The notes under the pieces are model-generated. The model saw only the letters and a program-made list of their open reading frames with translations. It ran no database searches and had not been told where the DNA came from. Position numbers and translations under genes: made by a program. Shown in pieces: positions 47,001-59,000 of a stretch of DNA of 64,000 nt (position 1 is the first letter of the stretch; the number at the start of each line of letters is the position of its first letter). Source of the stretch: Morella rubra. Its lineage: Eukaryota > Streptophyta > Magnoliopsida > Fagales > Myricaceae. The stretch lies in assembly GCA_003952965.2 (NCBI GenBank), contig CM025854.1, positions 27,787,364 through 27,851,363 of the forward strand, in the 5' to 3' direction.

Positions 47001-50000
47001 AGGATTCTTTAGAATCCAGAAATAAAACATTTGCACACCTGACTTGAGCTACATGTGTATAACCTAATTTTTTTTTTTTTTTGATAAGTAAGAAGTATAA
47101 CCTAATGCTTTCAAACTAAGTTAAATGAAAAATGCTAGTACTGTCATGCTCAGGCTAAAACTCATTTGGATTTTTTCTGCCTTTGATTTGATTATGTTAT
47201 GTGCTCTGACTTGTGCCTTTCCTTTGTAGGGTCTGCCCCAAGTTTTGTTATGCAGAGTACATTTTCTGAAAGAAGTGCTTCTTCTACCAGCTCTTAGTAC
47301 AGGAGATGAGAAAGTTATTGGTGGTCTTGCGTGCTTGTTGTCAGAAATTGGGCAGGCTGTATGTATTGACTAATTCATCCGTTTCAAAAATGATTTTTCT
47401 GTTTTGGATAATCTTGTTGTATTTGAAACTTCCCAAAAGTGGATGTTAATACCTTTCTTGCTTCTTACATTATATATCTTTCTATTCTCATTACTTTCTC
47501 GGTTTAATCTACTCTAGGCACCATCTCTGATTGTAGAAGCAAGTGCTGAAGCACTTGCTCTGGCAGATGCACTCTTGAGGTGAGATCTAAATATTTTATC
47601 TTCATTACAACGGTTTTTGTTTTCTTTGATGTTTCTGTGCTCCTAGGTGCCTCTAACGTCTGGACAGCTCTATGCTTAAGGCTTATTTATAGGTTAATCT
47701 ATGTGGAAATGAAGAGTGTTTTAAGTAAATTGGCATCTAAAGCCTTTCAAAGATTGAACAAGCAAGCCAAATAGTTAGACCCAAAAGACATGAAATATCG
47801 TAGGCATGTTTGAGATACTTCTCCTCCATAGGTTGGCAATTATGACCCTACTTAAAAAGTGCTTGTTAGACCATGTATACACACATGAGATATTCAGTGT
47901 GAAATATTTTGGAGTGATCTGCCTAACCTGTTCACCATACTAGCAGCTGTGTGGCATTTCCAAGTGAAGACTGGGAGATTGCTGACTCAACTTTGCAATT
48001 CTGGTACTACTGTCATTGATTTAATTACTATGTTTTAGGCGAATTGTTCTTTCCATGAGAAATTGAACCTTGAATGATGTTGAAGACATTATTGTGTTTA
48101 TGCTTTTAAATTGGTTAAGCATGCTTACTTAGTTGTATTTTATTTTATTCGTCTCAAATGTTTTTTTTTTCTCAAATTATTACAAAGATATTACTAATTT
48201 ATTCCAAGTTTGGAGGCTTCTGTATTAAATAAGTGCTTTGCTTACTCTTGTTAGAGGTTGAATTTGGTTTCTCATTTTGTGGTCACCTTGTACATCTTGT
48301 ATATGGGCTTATCACTTCATGAAACTTCGAACCTGCAAATTCTCATTGGACACATGGATGGCATCTGCCTTTTAATTTACATACTCATTTACGTTAAGAG
48401 AATGAATCTACATTCTATTTCTGATTGAGGTTACTTTTGAAAAGAATATTGTAGTGCCTAAAGGTGCATTTGATTTTAAAGCTTCTTTTATATTTTCCTG
48501 CAAAATTGATGCATGATAACTTTGTTCAAAATTTCTATTTCCCAGGTCTGGCTTTGCAAGCTATATCCTTGGCCTTGATGAGGATGGTGCAAAAAATAGG
48601 AAACATGTGGAAGAGATGTTTTTTTCAGTATTCTCGGCTTTGCTTGACGCGCTTTTACTGCGTGCACAGGTTTATTCTTGTCTATTTCCATTGTGATAGT
48701 CTAATTCTAGATTGATGAATCCACGTATTGCATGATTAGGTTATGTATTCTCTTTTGACAGGTGATTGATAGGTTATCTGTTATATTTTAGTTAAGAGCT
48801 CCTCCCTCTTTTTGATTTTGTCTACCAATTGGCTATATTGCTATCATTAATTTCACTTTTAGATCATGACCATTGGGAATTGAGTCATGAAAAGAGCTTG
48901 GATTGTTGATGTATTACGTGAATGTAAATCAATGCATCCATGACTGCGTGAGAGAGATAGAGAGATAAGACCTACTCCTGATTTACACTTCCACAGACTT
49001 TTTGTGTACTTGTTAGTAATGAATTTAGAGTTAGTTTTTGTGAGCTTCATACATTGTTGTCCACTAGTGCTTAATGTTCTAGGATTTACAGTAACTTGGT
49101 ATCAAAGCATGGTTGTCTGCCCCGTCCTTTGTTCAAGTCTTGGTGACTCACATTCTTTTGTTCCAGTTTCTTGTTTGGCGATTGCTTCTATTTCTATGTC
49201 AAGGCATGTATTTGGTTTGATGCTATTGAGTTTTTCCTGCATGTGAGAGGAGTGTTATGAGTGAGTTTGGCCTACTTCCTGACAACACAAGCTAATGGGA
49301 GGGATGATAATTGGCTGTTAGTGCTCACAATTTAGGCTTTTTTACCAATGCCAGGGACTAGTTCTTCTGCCTTCGTAGTGAATTATTGTAAGCTTTTTGA
49401 TAATGGTTAATCTATTGTGTTTAATGTTTTAGATGTTCGAACTGATTGTCAAATAGATGAATATTCTATTTCTCATGTTTGCAAAGCATCTGTTTATTAT
49501 ATTGTGTATCATAATCTTTATTCCTTTTCTGGAGTACTTAGGTTATTGATTTCTTGAACAAAATTTTTTTGAAGATATTTAATTTGAAGAATATTTTCGT
49601 TTTAACAGGTGGATGAATCTACTTTCAATGATGAGAGAGGAAAATTTGACCTGCCTGATAGTCTTGTCCATTTTAGGATGAATCTTGTTGAGCTTTTGGT
49701 CGATATTTGTCAACTTTTAAGATCTGCTACATATATGCAAAAGGTACTTGTTTTATAGAGCAGGATTTTACTTTCTATATCCCTGAAAATGGTGCATGAG
49801 TTTCTTTAGATATTGTGACCTGTTTTGTTTCTATATTATAGTTGTAGTGAATGATATTGCACGTGACATTGGGGCTGTGGAGAAACTTACTGACCCAGCT
49901 CACAGCCTGATCCGTACTGAACCACGTGGTTTGTGAATATATGCTACGTAGATGAATTCCAACCATGGGTTGGTATGCCGTTCAGTCACTATGGCTGCGG

Positions 50001-53000
50001 CATTCATAACCCCTCACTATCGTGGCCACCGAACCACTGCCATGTGTCATCCTTTTGGTTTTGATTACTCTCTCTCTCTCTCTCTATTTCCGTATTCCTA
50101 TTTTTATTTGTTTTGGATCTCAGATCTACAACCCCTTCCCTTGTCCCTGCGTTCTTCTTCTTCTTCTTTGTTTTTGGTTTCGTAAGCCCGTCCACGAGTT
50201 TTGCCCTAAGATTCATATTCTGTCTGACTAAGCTGCCTTTCTTTCTTTTTTTCTTTAATATTTATAAGAAGTGTAAATAGTCTTTCCCATTTACTCCAGG
50301 TTTTAATTGGTTTGCAACTTGATTTTAGCATTTTCTTCTTGAAATTCACTAGATCTCCTCCTTTGCCGCTCTCATCACCACTCTTTCAAACAAGCTCCCC
50401 TGCAACCTGAATGAATAAACTCTGTTCAAACCACAGAAGTTGTGTCGGTTGAGTGCTTTCTGAAACAGTAATGTTTGTATTTTGTGTTTTTTCATTCGTG
50501 TGAAATCTGTAATAGTGGTTTGCATTTTATCACGATTTTTAAGCTGTTGTTTTGAGCGGTAATGTTACTGCTATAGTTTCCAGGAATCAATATCTGTTTG
50601 TTCCATTTTGACTGTTCATTTAATGACGATAAGTTCATAGGGACATTGTTACCCTAGAATGATTAACACATTACGGAAGTTAAATGATTAACCTTGTGGG
50701 TGTCTTCGCTTTAGCTCTTCCTCTTGTCTTGAGATTTATGTACAATTTTACTTTGATCTTCTAGCTGACACCTGAATTTGTATTTTCAACTATTCAAAGA
50801 GCTGTTATGAAGCCTAATTGGTTTCTTTCTGTCGTTTTGGTTTATAACCCATTGTTCCTTTAAGAATCCTTATTTACCACTCCTTTTTTTTTTTCTTAAA
50901 AGATTTTCTGCAACAATTCTCACCCCAGTTGAATGTGTGATTCTATTGGTCCCTCAAACACATGATCTTTCACTTAAAGATTTCACTGGTCATGATGACT
51001 TTAGCTTCACTCACTCATCTATTGCTACTGTACCAAAAGAAGTTTGAGTTGAGAGATGGAATTCAACATATGTCGGAAGGAACTGCTACCTTATAGCAGT
51101 TTGTATTGAAAGAAGTTTGAATATGGAGCTTTAGAAACATTAGAGATATGTAGATACCTTGACATTTTGAAGCACTGTGAAAGTACCGGCCATGGACCAC
51201 CTCACAGTTATTCCTTTCTTAAATGTTATTTTGGTATTTGAAGTTTTGTGATAAGTGTGTGATTTGATATTTAACTTTTAAATGTTAATTGTAGCTTTTC
51301 ATTGCTGGTTGGGCATCAGCAAATGTATCAATACCTTGGATGGAGGTGGAGACCAAATTATTTGCTCTTAATGTGGTGAGGAACAACTTACTACTTTTAC
51401 TTAGTTGATTTTTATCTCAGTGCTGTCAGTTGCGGTTCCCATTTTGTAAATCTGTGCTAAGTTATTTCTTGTTCCAGGGAGCTTGTGTTCTAAATCATTC
51501 TTTCACAGGCATATCATATATCACTGTGTCATCTTCCCTATTTTTAGTTCCCATTTTGGGTTTTAAAATTCTGAACGGAAATTTTGCCTCCAGTTGTGAC
51601 AAAATTTCTGTTGTTGTGTCATTTATGTGGAAAGGCGCTGATTAATTGGAGTCTTCAACATGTTTCTTTTATGCAACTCGTACCTAGAGGTTCCCTACAA
51701 ATTGCTTTACCGGGCACAGCCAGGATACTTGCAAATTGCTGAATGCCTTTATTCATAGCGTCTGTGATTGCTCCAGGAGAAATGAAACAAAATATATGGT
51801 AGCACTAGCACAAGTTTTTATGAGGTCTAGCCAATGCTAGATGCAGAGGTGCATATTGCAAGCATATATATATTCTGCAAGACGTCTGTTTTAGATTTGG
51901 TAGAGCTCTAGAAATGTCCATTATACATTTTAGACTCTTTTTGCTGGAAATGGAGGGAGATTTTTTTTTTCTTCGATTTGTTTCTTTTCTGAGAAGCAAA
52001 GAATTATGTCATTACAATAAAGAGTAGCCTCTAGTGTGCAGGATGTAAACAGAAGACGCTCCTAAAGTTTAATAGGTCAAATGCCAGTTGTTGCGCAGGA
52101 TTGCATTTATTTCCTATGGATCATGGGATCTAGTTGCAGGATTACCATGTTGTTCGTGCTGTTTTCTGGTGCAAAATGTTTTTCATGGGCTATCTCCCCA
52201 ACTATTAAATTCTCTGGCTGTGTATTGTAGCACTGTCTCTGATTCTGTTTGTCCCTTGTTTCCAAGTAATAATCAGTCGGAGAAGCTCTTTAGTTTTGGC
52301 AATTGGCTTTTTGATTGTTGAAAGCTCGATCTTTTGAATTAATTATATCTTTATATTCACATACCAAACTTTATATGGATACTAGGTGCGCTATCTTGGA
52401 AACCACTGTTGCTTCATGCCTTTAAGCAGCTTATTGTATTACTATTAGTAGTATTCGTCTTTTTATCTGGTCCTCTCAAGTTGGATTGTTCGAGGGTTGC
52501 TAGTTCAATGTTCATGATGTCTCTGCTTTTGATGAGTAAATACTTCTAGAGAGAGAGATCCTTAGTACACTGGATGTGTATGGGAGTCCCTAAAGAATTA
52601 AAGTCTGAAATTTGAACAGTCAAGAAAAAAGAGTAGATGGCTTATTGCCTGCAGCTGACACAGCGGACACCCAGTCGTACAATGACCTCAAGGAAGAAAC
52701 TTAGGAAGAAGAGACAATCTTCTACGCTATCAAGTATCCAACCAAATCACCACATTACACGATGTCGATTTGCAATTCATAGTTTACCACTTATAGGATG
52801 ACCAAGCAGTCCCTTACAAGAAGCAAGCTATTCAAGCTGTATATCTCTGCTAGCCACTTAAAACAGGTCAAATCGGGCTTGCACGTTTTCAGAACCCTTG
52901 TAGGAATTTCAGCCATTCAGAACAATAGATTTGAGCTTTGATTTGAGCTTCAAAGGATTTGTAGCATGTTGATGCACTTTTATTTCCGTTACTATTCATG

Positions 53001-56000
53001 TCCTTTTAAATATGTAATATAAGTTTTACATCTCAGGTTGCTGAAGTAGTCCTACAGGAGGGGCAGACCTTTGATCTCTCTGTGATTATGCAGTTGGTGA
53101 CAATTTTGTCCGTTAGGCCTTCTGATGAGCTCAAGGGCTTCATGTGCATTGTATGCAGTCGTTGCCTTCCCCACTCCACTCTCTTCTACAGTAATATTAG
53201 TTTCTAGTAGCACTTTATTTTGCTGGGGAAAAAATAGGAGGCCTTAGGGCATGTTCATTTGCAAAAGTATTCTAGAATACAATAGGATTCAACAAAATTT
53301 ATAAAACGAACATCCAAAATTTCAAAAATTCCTACACAAATACCAATACCTTTTACATAATCTCCATCAACTTTTCACACAAACTCCAATACCTTTTCAA
53401 AAAAAATTATAACAAATATTCTCTCTCTATACTTTTTCACTAACTCCAATACTTTTTTATTAAATAATTACATCAAATTATCTCTCTTTACTCCTTTTTA
53501 CAAACTCCAACAAAAATTTTCACCAACTTTTACACAAAAACCTATAAAACTCCAATCTACATAAATATTCACAATTCTATCAAAATCTTAAAAATCTTAC
53601 AATTTTTGCAAACCGAACATCCCCTTAGATTAGGAGAGTCCATTTTTTATCTGGTTCTTTCTTCTATTTGGCTAATATGCTTATTCCTGTTCTAGGTATA
53701 CAGATCTCTTGCCGATGTTATTGGTTCCTATTCCAAGTGGATAACTGCTTTTCAAATAAATGCTAGGCCCTTACTGTGAGTACTTTCTTCTTCTTTTTGT
53801 CAACTTGTACAATTTAGATTCATCTGTAGTTTTCAAACAGAGCCTGTATATTTTACTTAGGCTTAGACCTTTTTGGACACCATCTGCCAAGGTGTCTTAG
53901 GGCTGAATGGTGAATAAGGAGTTCTGTATTGAAGTCCATATAGTTGGAATGTGGGATTAGTTGGGTAAAGTGTCTGTTAGTTGATGATATCTCTTACTCT
54001 ATTCTTGTTGTTGCTTTCAGCTTCTTTATTTTCTTTTGCGTAGACCTTATAAACAAATTATCTTATATTCATACATCTAGCATCACCAGATCTGGCAATA
54101 ACATTTTCCTTTTTGGTAATGGTTTGCTATTTTCAGATTATTTCTTGCTACAGGGATCTCAGAACCTCTGTCCTCAAATGCTTGCGCCTCTGCCCTGCGT
54201 AAAGTTTGTGAAGATGCTTCTGCGGTACTTTATGAACCTGCAAACTTGGAAATTTTGATGTGGATAGGAGAGGTGGACTACTTCCCATAACTACAATTTG
54301 TGTTGGATTAACGCTTCACTAAACTGTTTTTATCTCTAATGTTTCATCTGTAATTGATTTTAGGATAATCACATTTGTGATGTATGCCAATTTCGTTGAT
54401 ATCAGAATCCTACTTGATGTGTTTTAGAAATATGTATCTCATTGTTTGGGAACTTCTGTTTCAGATTCCTAATTAGCATATGGATGCTTCAAGCAAGTGT
54501 TTGATTCAGGTTGATGAATGTTTGATTGTTCTAGCTACCCATGCATGATGGAACTTCACCAACAATATGGTTCTTCTCAAACTGGCAATGAATTAGGTTT
54601 TGGAATATTTTTCTGCCAAATCTAACATAATTTTCCTTCTCCAAGAGAATATATTTTTAAAAATTTCTCTTTCTAAACATCTTTTCTACGGGCCCCACGG
54701 TGCCAACGCTTTCATAAACTACCGAAAAAATGCATCTAAACAAACTTTCTTAATCGTTACAAAAAAAAAAAAAAATGTTTTCAAAACCACAATCAAACAT
54801 AGCCTTTATGTCTTATGTTATTTTCATAATACTTGCCTTGCCATGTTAAGATTGCTAATTCATCTATGTTCCTGTCGTGGTCTTGTTTTCAACTATTGGA
54901 TGGGAATGCGTATGGTTCTTGTCTTATAGTTGTGTTTGGTTTCTTAGAGTTTGAAGAGGAATTTACCTTTTGAATACGAAGAAGAAGTTATGAGTGGAAT
55001 AAGTCTGATACTTGGTTCTGTTCCCAACAAAGAACTAAAGAACAACTTGTTGGCTAGATTGCTTTCTTCTAGCTATGAAGCAATTGGAAAACTTGTAAGC
55101 TTTTTCTTCTCTCTTGCATATTTTCTCTTTTGTTATCTGTGATGCCTTCTTTTCATTATGGGACGTGCTAAGAAATTTATGATGACAAAATATCCTCTGA
55201 ACTGTGATTAATATCCAAAGCTTAATGTTCTTTCAGGTTGATGGAGATAATAAACATTCTCTGAGACAGAATCCAGCTACTTATACACAAATTTTAAATT
55301 CTGCAGCAAGAGGACTGTACAGGTACTGTCATCAATGTTATTGAATTGGATATCTATTGGTAGAAACATGTAGTTCGTTACCTGTGTGAGCTTCTTTTGC
55401 CGGAGAGGCTAGGATTATGAATGCTATCAGTGCAAATTTGAGTCTTGTTAGAATAATTTAAGTAACTGATTTATTCTTTCCTTAAACTTGGGCTTCTGGG
55501 AGTGTAATAAATCTTTACTGATTTGACTGACTTTTCAAGACCCGACAGAGTTCCCGAAGTAGAAAAGTTTGCTTTCAAATTTACAATACCGTCAAAGCTC
55601 AATATTGGTGAATTAAAAACTAGAATATCTTATAGAAGACTAGTACTAGAAGCTATATTTTGGTTAAAGGGTTGATTCCTTTTCCCCTTACAGTGCATGC
55701 CTTTCTTTGTTCTCAACTCATATGGGCTTTTCCATTATTGAATTTTTAATACCCTAGCAGGATTGTATGATTTGTTCTTCTACTTCTGCTCGCTTATCTG
55801 GTGTTTCATTTCAGAATGGGAACCGTATTCAGTCATCTTGCGATGTCTTTGCCAACTGGACCCTCTGCAGATGATCCTATACTTGCACTTCTCACGGTTT
55901 TTTGGCCTATGCTGGAGAAACTTTTTATGTCTGGACACATGGAAAATGCTAATTTATCCACAGCAGCTTGCCGGGCTCTTTCTCAAGCAATTCAATCTTC

Positions 56001-59000
56001 AGGTAGCATTAAAGACCAGTAATTGTGGTTTTGAAATGTCATGGGACCTTCTCCCCACCCAATATTTAATCGTTATGTGATTTCATTTTATGTGCAGGCC
56101 AGCAATTTTTGACGGTACTGCCCAAAGTACTTGATTGCCTATCAACAAATTTTTTGTTATTCCAAAGCCATGAATGCTACGTCAGAACGGGTAGGCAATT
56201 TGATGCATGATGATTCACGAGTGATGAAAGTAGTTTTATGCTATATTTGGTTTCTTGAAAATGATACATAAAAGAAAATCATTTTTCATAGTAATTGAAC
56301 ATCCATGTATTGTAAATGATTGCATGAGATATATGCTTATCATTATCTCTAGATGCATGATGTCCCTGAAAAGAAGGATGTTAACTGCTGTCAGTTTTTG
56401 CTGACCTTTTTCATTGCATTATCTTTTTCCACTTTGTTGACAAGTCTTGTCTGTGCAGGTTGTTCAAACTTTTCTAACCAAAATGTCATTTGCCAATTAT
56501 AACTACCCTACTGTTTTTCCTAATTTGATTACACTTGGAGGAATTTCTATGATTTTAGAACTAGATGGTTCTTGGCGAAGTGACTCCTGTACCCTCTCTT
56601 TTTGGAGAGTACATTCGTGAACTTGCTGATAATCACTTTGCTGATAATTTGTCTTATGATTTTAAGAATTCTAAAAGAATTGGCTGACTCCTAGCTAACA
56701 GACATGAGGGTGAGGACTCTGATCCCTGTTGATGGTTGGTCACAGGTAGCAGACCACATGTTTGTGTATCCATCAATTGTATGTCAATATTCTCAGACGT
56801 GATGGGATAGGAAGCAGAAGCAGGTTACATAGGGTCTATAACTGTGTTTAATAGGAGCACTCTTGGGATTAGGTAATTCAAAATTCCTTGCTGCAGCTTA
56901 AATTACTTTTTAATTTTTCAGCTTAGAGACAAATATGTGACCATAGCTAGCACCTGGGTAATTTGAGATCCAGACTGCAATAGAACCCTGGGCTTGTTCA
57001 GTCTGCAGAAGTTATTTTTTAAATCCTTACGGCTTATGGTGAGGTTTGCTTTAGAACCATACACAAGACGAGAGTTTCGACCTTACACAGAGGGCTGACT
57101 ATCCAGATTTTCTGCTCCTTGTGGAAAAGGTTTTGAATCAATCGATAGAGCCATAATGCCCTAACTCCTATCGGAAGCTGCTTATAACTATGAACCGTTT
57201 TGGTCCCCAAGTTTTTTGGGGTTATAATTAAACCATAAATAAGAAAATAAGAAATGTAATCACTAAAATAGTAATCCGACATCAGACAGAATAAGTACTG
57301 ATAATTATACATTCCAACATCAGACTAATAAAGCTTCTTCTGCTTTGTTCCTCCTGCATCAACAGCCCATGCAGCATGATTCATGTCATGCTTTTTACCC
57401 TCCAATTCAATAAATATGGTGTTAGGTTATAGATATTCTATCTAATTACAGAAGCTCTAACATAGAGAATACCTTTCAAACGAGAAAAAGGTGAAGAATT
57501 TTAAGAACCTACATTTGGAATTTGTCTTTGATATTTGGATTTATGGATTTTTATTATTTGTCTCGAAGCAAGGAACAAAAAAGCTAGACATATTGAATTT
57601 TGGGAATATCAGGCAGATCTTATATACTTATCAAGTTGCATTCCGTGAAGAGTTTGAATAAATTCTTGTGGTGCCAGTATGAATTTTCATCTGATAGAGT
57701 TCATGGTCAGTTGTCATATTAATACCCCATCGTAACACTAGGACTTAATAGTTGGTGGATGCTTGAAAGTATTGGGATATATCGATGTGTACGCTGCGAG
57801 AGCATGATTTTCAAAAATTCAACTGATTAAAACATGCAATGTCAGAAGAGAATACTGTGATTCCCGTGTTCCTAACGTATGCTTTGTCAAAAAAGAATAT
57901 GCAATCTATATCTTGTCATGTCAGCCATCTGCAGTTGAGGTTTTCTAAGATATGAACTTCACAATTTGCACAATAGTTAGATGATGTGGTTATGCTAACT
58001 ACTTTTCTCAGAAGACACAGACAACATGATTTCTAATTTTCCTTCTCTTTCTTTTTTGTATGCATAATTTTCAGCTTCTGTTGTCATGGAAGAATTTGGT
58101 CACAGAGAGGATTATGGACCTTTATTTGTCACCACTTTTGAAAGGTTTACATATGCAGCATCAGTAATGGCTCTTAATTCTACATATATATGTGACCAAG
58201 AGCCAGACCTAGTGGAGGCCTACACAAATTTTGCATCTACATTCATTCGGGCCTCTCCCAAGGTTTAACACACCATTCTCATTCATTCTTTCTTCTAGAC
58301 ACAAGTGAAAAACGGACAGAAGTTTAGAGATTGAAAGGATTGTGTTTACAATCGCTTAATTGAAGTGACTTGTTTGATTTATTGCAGGAAGTACTGGCTG
58401 CATCTGGTTCCCTTATTGAAGTTTCTTTCCAAAAGGCAGCCATATGTTGCACAGCTATGCACCGTGGGGCAGCACTAGCAGCAATGTCTTATTTATCTTG
58501 TAAGCATAAAGTGTGGCTTTTTCTTTACTTTCTTTTCCCCTTTATTTTTTGTTTATTGCAACCCTGCCAATTGTGATACATGAGGAAAGCTAGAAATGAC
58601 CTTAATTGCGTTGTATTTCCCTTGAATTTTGTTCTTTTTGGATTCTTCGGTTGGTTTGACTTTTGTCAAGATGAGGGTTTTCCAGCTCTAATGTTTTGAG
58701 CCTTTTAGGTTTCTTGGATGCGGGCCTGGCCTCTTTGGTGGAGTGCATACCTTGTATTCCTGAAGGATCATTCAGTGCCAAGGCAATTCAAGTCATTTCT
58801 CATAGTGGCGAGGGACTTGTGTCAAATGTGGTGTATGCTTTACTAGGTGTTTCAGCAATGTCACGGGTAAATACAAATGTGGCATATCGGCATTCTCTTC
58901 AAGATTAGGGTTTTATTCTCTTGGATTTTTTTTTTTTCTTTTTCGTTTTAGTGGGCTCTATTTAGTATTCTCAGACCAGACCAGGCCGCCTGTGGAACTG

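Noticed and set aside
48152..48177. Another tail-only poly(T) insertion (TCTCAAAT repeats around GT10)
   Set aside because: The flanking repeat is only 8 bp in AT-rich sequence and the insert has essentially no body, so slippage or chance cannot be excluded.
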